This document shows positions 1 to 9,674 of a stretch of DNA of 64,000 bases, one piece after another (position 1 is the first letter of the stretch; each line of letters starts with the position of its first letter). The translations under genes were made by a program, and so were the position numbers. The notes beneath the pieces were generated by a model, which saw only the letters and a program-made list of their open reading frames with translations, was not told where the DNA came from and did no database searches. Origin of the DNA: a virus. The stretch spans positions 1 through 64,000 of the IMG/VR virus record IMGVR_UViG_3300002503_000002. One strand, given 5' to 3'.

Positions 1-651
1 CGTGATGTAACATCAACATTCTTCGGACTTCCTATAGCTGGTTATGATACTACTTCCCAACCAAGGACTTTGACACTCGCCAGTGGTGCACCCGGAGCCG
101 GAGATTATGGTGTTGTAGTTCGTCAGGTTGGTTCTCTTGTTGTAACACAAGCAACAGCTTCAAGCTTAAATGCAGAAGTGCAAGGAAATGCTGCACACGA
201 TGTAGCAGTATCAGGCAACCCATTATTCATGGGAGCGAGAGCAAATGCAAACGAACCAACAGCCGTACAAGATGGAGATAATACACATCTATGGGCTGAT
301 TTGTTAGGCCGTCTGGTTGTCGTTGATGGCCATCCAACAACGGAAGCTCCAGTTACAGCTAATGGAAGTGCATCAGGGACATCTGTTATTGCTGCCCCCG
401 GCGCAGGCGTCAGTCTATATATCAAAAAAGGTTCCATGCATAACAGAGCAGCGACCGAAACGGTGGTAAGTCTAAGAGAAGGAGCAGCAGGGACGATACG
501 ATTTACTGCCAATTTAGCAGCAGATGGAGGAGGTACAATATTTGACTTTGGTTCTGCTGGATGGAAATTACCAGCAAATACTGCTTTAATTGCAGATATA
601 GGACAAGCAAGCGTAGATGTGAATATTACAGATTATTACATAGCAGCATAA
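1..651 (+). CDS. Virion surface/tail-associated protein, 5' partial
   Basis: The reading frame is open from base 1, so the gene begins left of the window; the first possible internal start is TTG at 70. The visible part is rich in Ala, Gly, Thr and Val, has no transmembrane segment, and ends in an apparent beta-sandwich-like stretch (GAGVSLYIKKG near residue 138 counted from base 1), a pattern common in phage structural accessory proteins. It sits directly before the fibre genes and is followed 11 bp later by the next start, so it is probably co-transcribed with them. No specific function can be assigned. Confidence 0.6.
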   Translation, partial: RDVTSTFFGLPIAGYDTTSQPRTLTLASGAPGAGDYGVVVRQVGSLVVTQATASSLNAEVQGNAAHDVAVSGNPLFMGARANANEPTAVQDGDNTHLWADLLGRLVVVDGHPTTEAPVTANGSASGTSVIAAPGAGVSLYIKKGSMHNRAATETVVSLREGAAGTIRFTANLAADGGGTIFDFGSAGWKLPANTALIADIGQASVDVNITDYYIAA

Positions 652-662
652 GGTGAAAAAGA

Positions 663-2651
663 ATGGTAAGTGACTATCTGGCCGGATATGGTATACATTC
701 TGTTGACTTCGACCAGTTTGTAGAAGCCATCAAAGCAAACGGCACAAATGGCGTAATTTCTGGTTTAGCAGTTGCACAACGTGGGGCCGGAGCAAACATG
801 AGCGTGGATGTTGCTTCGGGAAAAGCACGAGTAAATGGGACTATACGTACATTTTCTTCTACTACCAATGTTGTAATATCTGCATCAGACCCAACAAACC
901 CACGTAAAGATTTGATTGTAATCAATTCTGCTGGGACGCTTATTGCAAGAACTGGAACCGCAGCCGCAGCCGACCCAGTTGCGAATACAAAGAGAGAGAC
1001 ATTCTCACCAGACCCGCCAGAAATGACTGCTGGAGATATTGTATTGGCTGAGGTATGGGTGGGTGCAGGTGTTACTTCTATTCTTACAGCGGATATATCA
1101 GATCGTTCTCTGACAGCTATATTCCCTAACAATATAAGAGTGGCAAATGAATTTCCCGGAGCAGATATTGGAGCACAAGTTGGTGCTGCTAATACCGATA
1201 TTGGTGGTGCTACACCGGGAGTAATCATTGTTCAACCGGGAACATATACATGGTCAACAGCAGCATCGTTGAGTGATGATAGAGTTGTAATATTATATGG
1301 AACGTTCATAACTAATGGTTCTAGTGCAGGAACAACATTATTGACAATGGGAAATCGTAGTCTTGTTTTAGGTGGTGAATTTACAGGGGGTCCAACTGGT
1401 AATGGAACTCATATAATCATTACAAAATCTGCAAGAATTATTGGTACTACTTTCTCTGGGACTGCAACAACTGGCGAAGCGGTATTATCGAATCCTGCCT
1501 CTACCGTAGATGGAGCACCGGGCGTGATAGGATGTTACTTCATAAGCTGCAATAGGGGGATTACAACAACTGGTAGTACTGGACTCGTGACTTTTATAGC
1601 AAACAATAGTTTTCGTGCATGTACTACAGGAATCTCTGTTACACAGAGTTTCCGAATAGGACCAGACAATGATTTTGCAATAACGAATGCGGCTCATGTT
1701 GGCATTTCGATTGGCTCTACAACACAGGGTTCTGTTTTCGATAATCACTTCATTTCGTCAACGACAGCTACTGCCATTGCTTATTCTAATTCTGTAGCCA
1801 ATATAGATTTTCTATGTATTGAGGGAAATAACTTCACCGGCTCGAATAATATGGTTGGAATATCTCTAACTGGTTCTTCAAATGCTGATATTGTCAGGAT
1901 ATGTGAAAATACTTTTTATGGATGTGCTAAGGGTATAACATCAGGAGTCTCTGGTAGCGGGAATTTTGCTATTAATAGTAATGTTTTCAATGCATGTCAA
2001 ACTGCAGATGTAGAATTTACTACTACAGTACCTTCATATATGTTATACAATAACAAAACTATAGCATCTGCAAATGGTATCGTTTATACAGCAACTCCTA
2101 CAACTGTTAATATAGCCTCAAACGAATCAAATCATGCGTCTTGGTTGAATAATGTTGCTGTAATACCTAAATTCGCTGCATTAGTACCATCAGCAGCAAT
2201 ATTACCAGCATCGGGAGCACCTACACTAGCTCAAATTGATGGTACCAATGTATCTTACAAAGTACTAGATTTCGCTGATGCTGCAACTTCATCCTGTTAT
2301 TGGGTTTTTGCATTACCTGTGGGATGGAAAGAACGAAATATCGTATTCAAGGTTCGATGGAGGGCCACGGCAGCAACAACAGGAAACGTAGTATGGGATA
2401 TCGCTGTCGCCGGAGTCATAGAAACTGAATCGTTAGACCCTGCATTAACTGCTTTTGGGAATACCACTGGCGATGCAGCGGCTGGAACATTAGGGCAGAT
2501 GAGCGAATTCACTATAACATTTGCATCTACTTCTTTTGCATTAGACGGTGGGGATTTATTATATGTCAGATTGCAACGTCTTGGAGCCCATGCAAACGAT
2601 ACCATGACAGAAAATGCAAGACTAGTACAAATAACTGTTGATTTGCAGTAG
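663..2651 (+). CDS. Tail fibre/spike protein with predicted right-handed beta-helix
   Basis: This 662-residue protein probably forms a receptor-binding fibre or spike. The N-terminal ~150 residues resemble a phage attachment domain (GLAVAQRGAGANMSVDVASG is a pattern common in phage fibre N termini). Residues ~170-470 carry repeated short strands with N/G/T/S turns (for example FISCNRGI, FYGCAKGI, FNACQT), as in parallel beta-helices. The C-terminal ~150 residues look like a separate beta domain. The start is supported by AGGTG at 651-655, 7 bases before ATG. No catalytic motif is recognised, so whether it has depolymerase activity is unknown. Confidence 0.75.
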   Translation: MVSDYLAGYGIHSVDFDQFVEAIKANGTNGVISGLAVAQRGAGANMSVDVASGKARVNGTIRTFSSTTNVVISASDPTNPRKDLIVINSAGTLIARTGTAAAADPVANTKRETFSPDPPEMTAGDIVLAEVWVGAGVTSILTADISDRSLTAIFPNNIRVANEFPGADIGAQVGAANTDIGGATPGVIIVQPGTYTWSTAASLSDDRVVILYGTFITNGSSAGTTLLTMGNRSLVLGGEFTGGPTGNGTHIIITKSARIIGTTFSGTATTGEAVLSNPASTVDGAPGVIGCYFISCNRGITTTGSTGLVTFIANNSFRACTTGISVTQSFRIGPDNDFAITNAAHVGISIGSTTQGSVFDNHFISSTTATAIAYSNSVANIDFLCIEGNNFTGSNNMVGISLTGSSNADIVRICENTFYGCAKGITSGVSGSGNFAINSNVFNACQTADVEFTTTVPSYMLYNNKTIASANGIVYTATPTTVNIASNESNHASWLNNVAVIPKFAALVPSAAILPASGAPTLAQIDGTNVSYKVLDFADAATSSCYWVFALPVGWKERNIVFKVRWRATAATTGNVVWDIAVAGVIETESLDPALTAFGNTTGDAAAGTLGQMSEFTITFASTSFALDGGDLLYVRLQRLGAHANDTMTENARLVQITVDLQ

Positions 2652-2665
2652 TGATAGTGATCATC

Positions 2666-2962
2666 ATGAAGGTTATTGGGTGGAGGATTTATTATACAGA
2701 TGGAACTACATACGATTCAAATATGGGAGTATGGTCAGAGGCCCCATGCGATGGAGTCCAATTTGTGATAGAATATATGGAGGATGGAACTAAAAACATA
2801 CATAGAGGAGAAGATTATTATATATATAGAGATGGGACATTGATGACACCTAACAATCTCAGGCCGTTCCTAATAGCTATAGGATTCAAGTTTGGGGAAT
2901 GGACCAATCATGACAATTTTGCCAAAATACAAGAAATGGCGAACAATGATGGTGGATTGTAA
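2666..2962 (+). CDS. Small conserved phage protein (IGWRIYYTDGT family)
   Basis: Protein of 98 residues with the motif IGWRIYYTDGT near the N terminus and GVQFVIEYMEDG, DYYIYRDG further on. This layout recalls a small protein often found next to fibre genes in tailed phages; its role is unknown. GTG at 2651 overlapping the previous stop is an alternative start, but ATG 2666 gives the MKVIGWRI beginning usual for such proteins. Its stop overlaps the next ATG by one base (TAATG), suggesting translational coupling. Confidence 0.6.
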   Translation: MKVIGWRIYYTDGTTYDSNMGVWSEAPCDGVQFVIEYMEDGTKNIHRGEDYYIYRDGTLMTPNNLRPFLIAIGFKFGEWTNHDNFAKIQEMANNDGGL

Positions 2963-3615
2963 TGGCTACAAGATTGTATTTACGTAATACAACACCGACG
3001 AATGACCCCGGAGAAACAGAACGTTCTACTGCATTGCCAGTACATGCAGATAATAGTGATTTTGGTATTGCTGTTAAATCTCTCAGTGTTGTCAAAGGGG
3101 CATCACAGACATCGGTAGGAGGGAATTCTCTTGCAACTACAAACGCCCAAGATAATTTCTTCACATCCTTTTCGTCTGCCGCTTTAGGTGCCCAGACGAT
3201 TAATGCGAATACATGGACTTTAGCCGTGGCCACATCAGAAGCGAATGGTCAGGCTAATTCATTTACAATTTGTTCTGTATATGTATTCAGAGAACCATCG
3301 ACCGTAGTGGGATTTATTTATGATTCGGATACTGCGTTAGGGGCAGAATGGGGGGCATCGGAAGACGGTCAAGTATTGACATTTTCTGGTGCTTCAGTAA
3401 CGGCACAGGAGGGCGATTATCTGGTGTTGGAATTCTGGCGTCATGCTATACAAGGAATGACAACGGCGTATACACAGACATTGTATTATGATGGGACTAC
3501 GGATGTTACTGATACCACATCGGCAGATGCAGCCAGTTATATAGAAACACCACAGAATCTTACCTTTTTCTCAGCAAATATACAAGTCAATACGCCACAT
3601 GGCTTCTGGATGTGA
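2962..3615 (+). CDS. Virion-associated beta-rich protein
   Basis: Protein of 217 residues beginning MATRLYLRNTTPTNDPGE, an opening I recognise from fibre-associated or decoration-like phage proteins, followed by a beta-sandwich-like sequence with regular hydrophobic alternation and conserved Trp/Phe (WTLAVATSEANG, YLVLEFWRHAIQ). No transmembrane segment or catalytic motif. Its start overlaps the previous stop by one base. A structural role on the virion is inferred from context and style, not from a specific motif. Confidence 0.55.
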   Translation: MATRLYLRNTTPTNDPGETERSTALPVHADNSDFGIAVKSLSVVKGASQTSVGGNSLATTNAQDNFFTSFSSAALGAQTINANTWTLAVATSEANGQANSFTICSVYVFREPSTVVGFIYDSDTALGAEWGASEDGQVLTFSGASVTAQEGDYLVLEFWRHAIQGMTTAYTQTLYYDGTTDVTDTTSADAASYIETPQNLTFFSANIQVNTPHGFWM

Positions 3616-3620
3616 TATAA

Positions 3621-3749
3621 ATGGCACAAGACGATGCTACGATAGGGAAATCCGTTATAGGTAATGTATTGATAAGTATGCCCGGTGCAGGGGCTCCCCC
3701 CGTAACATCCTCATTATACACAATGACTACCACAGGAGTTGGTAAGTAG
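3621..3749 (+). CDS. Micro-protein in fibre region (42 aa)
   Basis: ATG at 3621, five bases after the preceding stop, opens 42 codons ending TAG; the next gene starts three bases later. The product contains IGNVLISMPGAGAPPVTSSL. Tight spacing on both sides is the main support for it being a real gene. Function unknown. Confidence 0.45.
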   Translation: MAQDDATIGKSVIGNVLISMPGAGAPPVTSSLYTMTTTGVGK

Positions 3750-3752
3750 TAA

Positions 3753-3935
3753 ATGCCAGCAGTAATCCTGAAATATTTCCATTTACAACCAACATGGGTT
3801 CCGGGTGAAGAAGGACCCGCAGCAGATATCTTAGAAACAAGGGGTGAAGCGAATTATCTATCATTTGATGGTAAGATTATATTAGGTATTGTAGATATGG
3901 GTAGTGGAGATATAGTTATCACGCGGAGCACCTAG
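3753..3935 (+). CDS. Small hypothetical protein in fibre region (60 aa)
   Basis: Protein of 60 residues with LQPTWVPGEEGPAADILETR, followed by a short beta-rich tail ending GDIVITRST. It follows the 42-residue gene by three bases. No known domain is recognised; a structural accessory role is likely from context. A 64-bp AT-rich gap follows, holding a weak hairpin (GTTATT/AATAAC at about 3958-3973). Confidence 0.45.
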   Translation: MPAVILKYFHLQPTWVPGEEGPAADILETRGEANYLSFDGKIILGIVDMGSGDIVITRST

Positions 3936-3999
3936 AATTGCTTAGAATTAAATAGCGGTTATTTAATAATAACTGGCGTGCTCTTATTAGTCTGATTTA

Positions 4000-4812
4000 A
4001 TGCCCGGTTTATCAATTAAACGGTTTTTCTATGATTGGGCCGCTGCTGCTCAATCCAAGTCATATCTAATCGATATTTTTGTTAAGAAACTGGGAGTTAT
4101 AAAAGCATATATAATCGATGTTAATGTAGGCGAAGCAATTATTATTGAAAAGACAGAATCTCGTCTGGGCAGGGCTCGTCTTGGCACATTTAGGTTTGGG
4201 GAATTCGTTGTTTCTGGTGTATCTAGAACGATAGCGCGTCTTGGTGAGGCTCGCTTTGGTACATTCCGATTAGGCGAATTTATATCTGATATTATAAACC
4301 CGATAACATCGCCAAGATTTGGTATTGCACGATTAGGGACCTTCAGAATAGGTGTTCTTGGCCAAGGTCTGATGAATAAAATATATAATATAGATGTATT
4401 CACAAGGAAATACGATATAACAAAAACATACTTAACTAATGCTATTTTATTTAAGAGATTCACTAAGACGTATATTAATGATGTTATGATTAAGAGAATA
4501 GGTACTATTAAATTATATACGAACGATGTTATATTGAAAGCCACTGGTACGAATCCTAAAACGTATCTATCAGACCTGTTATTAAGAGGAATGAGAAGCA
4601 AGGTATATCTAATTAATTTGATATTACAACAAAGTAATGCATCTAAAAATTATATATCCGGAATAATCATAAATAAGAGGATTGATAAAGCATATACACT
4701 TGATATCTTAATATTAAAGAAGTCAGAAGGTAGAGTAATCGAAATATTTGAAAAGGATAAGGCAATAAAAATAAAGGAACATGATAGAATCATAGAAATT
4801 GGTGCTGAATGA
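4000..4812 (+). CDS. Fibre-like repeat protein (RLGxxRLG and KxYxxD repeats)
   Basis: Protein of 270 residues built almost entirely from two repeat types. Residues ~50-125 contain three copies of an Arg/Gly/Phe unit (RLGRARLGTFRFGEF, ARLGEARFGTFRLGEF, RFGIARLGTFRIG). On both sides run about ten copies of a short unit K-x-Y-x-[ILV]-[DN]-x-x-[ILV] (KSYLIDIF, KAYIIDVN, KTYINDVM, KTYLSDLL) spaced about 15-20 residues. Alternating hydrophobic/polar residues suggest a beta-stranded shaft. The stop overlaps the next start by four bases (ATGA), and the same KTY units form the C terminus of that protein, so the two probably form one fibre assembly. Function is inferred. Confidence 0.6.
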   Translation: MPGLSIKRFFYDWAAAAQSKSYLIDIFVKKLGVIKAYIIDVNVGEAIIIEKTESRLGRARLGTFRFGEFVVSGVSRTIARLGEARFGTFRLGEFISDIINPITSPRFGIARLGTFRIGVLGQGLMNKIYNIDVFTRKYDITKTYLTNAILFKRFTKTYINDVMIKRIGTIKLYTNDVILKATGTNPKTYLSDLLLRGMRSKVYLINLILQQSNASKNYISGIIINKRIDKAYTLDILILKKSEGRVIEIFEKDKAIKIKEHDRIIEIGAE

Positions 4813-7277
4813 CAATAGAAGGAGTACCCCCAAATCCATCTGGCGATACTATCATTAATCAGACTACACGATGGATTGATGAACCTAATTTGAATCCGGG
4901 AGGAAACATTCTTCTTGGTTCAGCATCAAATAGAATTACCTTTGAAATTAAAAATTCTACGGTTAATTTGAATGCTGGGGGAGGATATATACGACTTGGT
5001 AATACTGCGTCTAATTATAAACAAGTGACATTTAAAATATGGGATGATTCTGATATTAATTTTGGAGTATCTAATTCAAATGGAATTATAATGGAGAGAA
5101 TTACAACAGGGGCAGATAGTGCTGGTCATATTTTCATCATAGAACATTCGACCGTGGAGGGCACTGTCTTATCATTGACAGACTATCCACTTGGAATAAA
5201 ACTAGATAGTGGTGGCAGTGGGTACAGAAATTCTACGGTACAGTTTTATTATTCAATATTCCGAAATATGGGTGATTATTGGAATTCACAGAGATTCATG
5301 ATTGATACTTTGATAACAAGTGGAGCTTATAGTGTTTATACAACAGATTCTTATGTTAAACAATGTCAATTTTATGCTCCTGCTGCGCAAGGCAGCCCAC
5401 CAGCAAGTACACATGGTCCGATGTTTCGTGGTGGCCCAGATTTATTATGTGAAAGAAATTTATTTTCTGGCGGATTCATGAACATTGGTTTCACTCGAAA
5501 AGCAAGATATAATTACATAGCTGGTGGTTGCAGAAAGAATTATGACCCATATTCAACTCTTAGTCAGCCAGCCTTACATGAATATAACGTTATTAAATTT
5601 ACATCGAGTCTAGAACTTGGTGGTTGTAAGGATATTGATTTCTTCAGTTCTTACACTGAATTTGCCAATAATATTTGTCTTACAACAGGTATAAATGCTC
5701 AGGAAGGCAATGCTATTAATACATATGTTCATCATAATTCATTCGTTGGTCAAGCGCCGGGTATAACTAACAGTACAGGTTCTAGAATAGTAGACAATAT
5801 ATCGTGGAATTATACTGAATTGACTGGCGCTTTTAATGATAGAGGACAAGGTAGCAATACAGTATCAAGGAATATTGTAAGGGGATGTGGTGCAAATGCT
5901 TTCAGACTTGAGCGACTCATAACAGATACGACTACTTATAACACTAATTCTGTTTATGAAGATAATATTGTTTATTCTTTCAATCAAAGTGCATATCAAT
6001 CTGTTTACAATATGGCTATGAGATTAAGACGTTTAAATACTGCTAATATAAATAGGAATGTATTAAGTCATGGTGGTGCTTCTTCATCTGGTAATGAATA
6101 TGGTATTTATGGTTATGATATAAGAAACACTTTATTTAAACAGAATAAAATATACGACACTGGTGTTGGAATACATCTAACATCCGAAATAAATGTAAGT
6201 TCGAATAATACTCTTGAAGATAATATATTCAGAAATATAAAAGGTACAACACATATCAGTTTGACAAATTCGACTGGTACAATAATCAAGAATCAAGAAT
6301 TGGTAAATGGTTTGAAAGTCAATGCAACGGCCTCTAATGCTCTTACGTTTTCTTGGACCAATTTAAAGCCATCTTCATCTTATACATTTTATCAGGATAC
6401 AGTATCATCTATTGTTAACACAGATGTAACTGGTGCAGCAACAAAAATTATAACACAACCAGCAACAATTGTAACATATAGATTAATGGGTCCTGATACA
6501 CGTTATTTATATCTCATTGGTACTATACTAAGAAAAAGCAATGCTGTCAAAACATATACTATCAATACCCAAATACAAAATGCAGTAAACATACAAAAAT
6601 TATACACGATTAATGTCATTTTACAAATACCTCCTGCTTTATCAAAAGCATATTTTGTTGACTCTTTACTCAAAAAACATAATTTTACCAAATCATATAT
6701 TCTTGATATTTTTACTGGTGTCTTCGAACAAACTCGTAGAAGTTCTCGTATAGGAGAATTTAGATTAAATGTTACTCGTCTTGGTGAGTATGTTCCATCT
6801 GGAAGTCTCATATCCAAAATCAAAACATATTTATCTGATGTATGGGTTCTAAAAACATTAATAGAAACATATATTCTGGATTCATTTATTAAAAAATTGA
6901 ATACTCAGAAAACATATGTCATAAATATGCGCTTATTAAAAATACAACTTAAAACATATATTACTGATATCATAATACGCAATAGAAATACAGTTAAAAC
7001 ATATAATCTAAGCGTGCGATTATTGAATCCCGGACAGGTACTAAAGAGTTATCAAGTTAATACTCATATTGGGCGAATACCATTTACAAAAGCATATACT
7101 ATAGATACCATGTTATTATGCAGGTCTTTACCGAGTGCTACATTCGATAACCCCCCCGGTTTTGATGTTTCTTCTTTCGATAATTCTTTAATTAAATGCT
7201 TTAAATCTTATACAATAGATTTATTTTTAATTAAAAAACATTTGAGAGGTAAAAGAACAAAAATAATAAGACCGTAG
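4809..7277 (+). CDS. Tail spike/fibre: beta-helix plus C-terminal KTY repeats
   Basis: Protein of 822 residues. Residues ~1-500 look like a right-handed beta-helix of the pectate-lyase/parallel-repeat type, with many short strands and N/S/G turns (NISWNYTEL, NIVRGCGANAF, NIVYSFNQSAY, NKIYDTGVGIHL). Residues ~570-822 carry about twelve K-[TSA]-Y-x-[ILV]-[DN]-x-x-[ILV] units and one Arg/Gly block (SSRIGEFRLNVTRLGEY), shared with the protein just upstream. No polysaccharide-lyase active site is evident. The gene is more AT-rich than the spike gene that follows, suggesting different recent histories. Confidence 0.7.
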   Translation: MTIEGVPPNPSGDTIINQTTRWIDEPNLNPGGNILLGSASNRITFEIKNSTVNLNAGGGYIRLGNTASNYKQVTFKIWDDSDINFGVSNSNGIIMERITTGADSAGHIFIIEHSTVEGTVLSLTDYPLGIKLDSGGSGYRNSTVQFYYSIFRNMGDYWNSQRFMIDTLITSGAYSVYTTDSYVKQCQFYAPAAQGSPPASTHGPMFRGGPDLLCERNLFSGGFMNIGFTRKARYNYIAGGCRKNYDPYSTLSQPALHEYNVIKFTSSLELGGCKDIDFFSSYTEFANNICLTTGINAQEGNAINTYVHHNSFVGQAPGITNSTGSRIVDNISWNYTELTGAFNDRGQGSNTVSRNIVRGCGANAFRLERLITDTTTYNTNSVYEDNIVYSFNQSAYQSVYNMAMRLRRLNTANINRNVLSHGGASSSGNEYGIYGYDIRNTLFKQNKIYDTGVGIHLTSEINVSSNNTLEDNIFRNIKGTTHISLTNSTGTIIKNQELVNGLKVNATASNALTFSWTNLKPSSSYTFYQDTVSSIVNTDVTGAATKIITQPATIVTYRLMGPDTRYLYLIGTILRKSNAVKTYTINTQIQNAVNIQKLYTINVILQIPPALSKAYFVDSLLKKHNFTKSYILDIFTGVFEQTRRSSRIGEFRLNVTRLGEYVPSGSLISKIKTYLSDVWVLKTLIETYILDSFIKKLNTQKTYVINMRLLKIQLKTYITDIIIRNRNTVKTYNLSVRLLNPGQVLKSYQVNTHIGRIPFTKAYTIDTMLLCRSLPSATFDNPPGFDVSSFDNSLIKCFKSYTIDLFLIKKHLRGKRTKIIRP

Positions 7278-7291
7278 AATAAAAAGACCAA

Positions 7292-7315
7292 ATAGTTATA
7301 TGTATAGTTATATGT
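7292..7315 (+). repeat. Two tandem copies of a 12-bp AT-rich unit
   Basis: ATAGTTATATGT occurs twice head to tail between two spike genes. The rest of the 78-bp gap (to 7355) is also very AT-rich. It may contain a promoter for the next gene, but no clear consensus can be defended. Confidence 0.5.
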
Positions 7316-7355
7316 ATTATCGTATATAATCATATATGTGTCATGTGGTATATAA

Positions 7356-9239
7356 ATGACAATTTTAAATAACCAAACTAGAGATGCTCCTGTTCCATCG
7401 ACTGACTGGAATCAGATATTAAAAAATATTCAAGGTGCTATTAGTGGAACTAACTCGAATATAAATGGAGCTTTGCTGGATGATGGTAAAAAAATAGTTG
7501 GTATCCGCATTGCTACGGAATTCGACACGACGAAACATGCGGGGACAGATGCTGATCCATGGAGCCGGAACGCCATTACCAATTCTATTATGGATTTGGG
7601 CGGCGCGGAGGGAACGATTCTTATCTCCGGTGGAGTTCATAGTATTGATTTGAGTTTGGTTGTGCCATCGAATGTCCAACTTATCATTTCTAAAGATTCG
7701 AGACTACGAATCGCCACTGGTGTTACTTTTACAATCAACGGTACTTTGGATGCTTCATTAAACAAGATATTCGATTTGGTGGGGACAGGGGTAGTAACGT
7801 TCGGGACAGTCATCAAGGAATTCTATCCAGAGTGGTGGGGTGCGAAGGGCGATGACGTAACTGATGATGCTTCTGCAATTAACCAAATGGCATTGGCCGC
7901 TGCCGGAAAAGTATGGCATTTCACATGGGTCTATAGGATTGGTTCGACTATCGTGATATCGGGAACCAATACAAGGCTTGTTGGTTCCTCATGGGCAAGT
8001 GAGATTAAAGCCATGGATAGTTGGACAACACCAAACCAACCTATGTTTTCTGTCACTGCCACAGGGGTATCTTTCTTTAATCTAAAGCTGAACGGAAATC
8101 GTACTGGGCGCGGACCTGTAACATCGGCCCATATAGTAAGATGCAACACTGATAATCTTTCAATTACCAGTTGTTGGATAACGAATGATGCATGGGAAGC
8201 CATTCGGTCCATAACAGGAGGAACGCACAACCATTGGCTAATTGCTGATAACTTCATGGATCAAGGATATGGAGGTTATGTAATCATTGCTGGTGGAACT
8301 AGATGTATTGTCTCACGTAATATCATGCTAACGAGTACATCAGACCCTCAAATCAACTTTGGTAAGCTAAATGCCCCAGTGGAGAATATCGTTGAAGGCA
8401 ATGTTGTAGTAGGATCGCAGGACGTTGGAATTTCCTTCAACGTGGCGGGTTCAGCTAGGAATCTCATTCGAGGGAATGTTATCATAGATTGTGTCAACGG
8501 ACCCATTAATGCTTCCTCTAGCACCAATGATATCATCGAAGGAAACCTAACCAAAGGCGCGAACGCATCCATAGTTTCAGGAACAAAAACAATTGTGCGG
8601 GGCAATAAAATTATTTTCATAAATCCAACTGGAACCGGGGATGGTATCTATACATCGACAGATAATCTTATCGAAGGAAATACCATAGAGAATTCTCCGG
8701 GGAATGGTATTTCAGCCAATGCTGTACAGAGAGTTTCTATCCTTAACAACCATGTTCGTGGATCGGGGCAAAATGCCATCCGTAGAGAGATAAACATAAG
8801 AAATGGCTCTACTGATATCCTAGTTTTAGGGAATGTCTTGGGTGGCGGTGGGCCAAGTCTCGATTGGGGTATTCTTATTGAACATACTGGAACAGATAGA
8901 ATTCGTGTTATCGGAAATGTCGTACAGGGGTACACCAATGCCATTCTCAAGACCTCAGCAACTGGGAATGATATACTTATCGCAGATAATCCGGGTTATA
9001 ATCCAATTGGTGTCACATCTATAACAGTCACTGCTTCTCCATTCACCTATATAAATACTGATGGTCTTAGGGAACTTGTAAGTATTGATGGGGGTACAGT
9101 CACTACAGTTACAAAGAATGGAATAACGCTCTACAATTTTGGAGCCACTGCTGCCCGATGTGCTGTGTGGCTAGAACCGGGAGAAGCATTGATAGTGACT
9201 TACACGGTCGCACCGACGATGAACAAAGATAAGAAATGA
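7356..9239 (+). CDS. Tail spike, pectate-lyase-like beta-helix
   Basis: Protein of 627 residues. The sequence FYPEWWGAKGDDVTDDASAI (about residues 152-171) matches the opening of the pectate_lyase_3/GH55-type beta-helix fold common in phage tail spikes. It is followed by long runs of beta-helix coils (GNVVVGSQDVGISFN, IIEGNLTKGANAS, NTIENSPGNGISANA). The N-terminal ~100 residues begin with a virion-attachment-like stretch, and the last ~80 form a small beta domain. Spikes of this family bind or cleave host surface polysaccharide; no catalytic residues can be assigned here. Base composition is visibly less AT-rich than in the preceding spike gene, suggesting separate acquisition. Confidence 0.75.
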   Translation: MTILNNQTRDAPVPSTDWNQILKNIQGAISGTNSNINGALLDDGKKIVGIRIATEFDTTKHAGTDADPWSRNAITNSIMDLGGAEGTILISGGVHSIDLSLVVPSNVQLIISKDSRLRIATGVTFTINGTLDASLNKIFDLVGTGVVTFGTVIKEFYPEWWGAKGDDVTDDASAINQMALAAAGKVWHFTWVYRIGSTIVISGTNTRLVGSSWASEIKAMDSWTTPNQPMFSVTATGVSFFNLKLNGNRTGRGPVTSAHIVRCNTDNLSITSCWITNDAWEAIRSITGGTHNHWLIADNFMDQGYGGYVIIAGGTRCIVSRNIMLTSTSDPQINFGKLNAPVENIVEGNVVVGSQDVGISFNVAGSARNLIRGNVIIDCVNGPINASSSTNDIIEGNLTKGANASIVSGTKTIVRGNKIIFINPTGTGDGIYTSTDNLIEGNTIENSPGNGISANAVQRVSILNNHVRGSGQNAIRREINIRNGSTDILVLGNVLGGGGPSLDWGILIEHTGTDRIRVIGNVVQGYTNAILKTSATGNDILIADNPGYNPIGVTSITVTASPFTYINTDGLRELVSIDGGTVTTVTKNGITLYNFGATAARCAVWLEPGEALIVTYTVAPTMNKDKK

Positions 9240-9341
9240 TGATTAAAATTAGAATTATTTTATAAAAATATTGTTTAAGAAGAGAATACGTGGGAAAAGA
9301 ATTAAAATAACAAGGTTTTAATATATATAAGGATTGATAGT

Positions 9342-9665
9342 ATGGGAGATTTAATAGTCATTTATAAAGGCGATGAGGAATTCGAGCGTGAGTTTGAATT
9401 GAAAAACGCAGATGGCAGTCCCTATGACCTTACTTCTCATATTGCTAGATTTAAGATGGTTTCAGATTATGGTTCTACATCAACTATCGACCAACCTGCA
9501 GAAATTGTAACGCCAGAAACAGATGGAAAAGTAAGATATAAATTTTCATCGACTGATACTAGTACCGTAGGACGTTATTATGCTGAAGTTGAAACAGAAG
9601 AAATTACAACTGGAAAAATATTAACATGGAAAATCGCAGCAGTAGAAATCAGACCAACTGTGTGA
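9342..9665 (+). CDS. BppU N-terminal-domain-like small protein
   Basis: Protein of 107 residues with the pattern of the BppU_N/Ig-like phage domain: IYKGDEEFEREFELKNADGS, then YDLTSHIARFKM, then GRYYAEVETEE and a terminal strand with a conserved Trp (LTWKIAAVEI). In other phages this domain links receptor-binding proteins to the baseplate; here it stands alone between the spike genes and the neck genes. A 102-bp AT-rich non-coding gap precedes it (TATATATAAGG about 10 bases before ATG), so a promoter may lie there. Confidence 0.6.
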   Translation: MGDLIVIYKGDEEFEREFELKNADGSPYDLTSHIARFKMVSDYGSTSTIDQPAEIVTPETDGKVRYKFSSTDTSTVGRYYAEVETEEITTGKILTWKIAAVEIRPTV

Positions 9666-9674
9666 GGTATATAA

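Noticed and set aside
674-1228. Minus-strand ORF of 184 codons inside the first fibre gene
   Set aside because: Composition and position mark it as the antisense shadow of the fibre frame; no SD, no domain.
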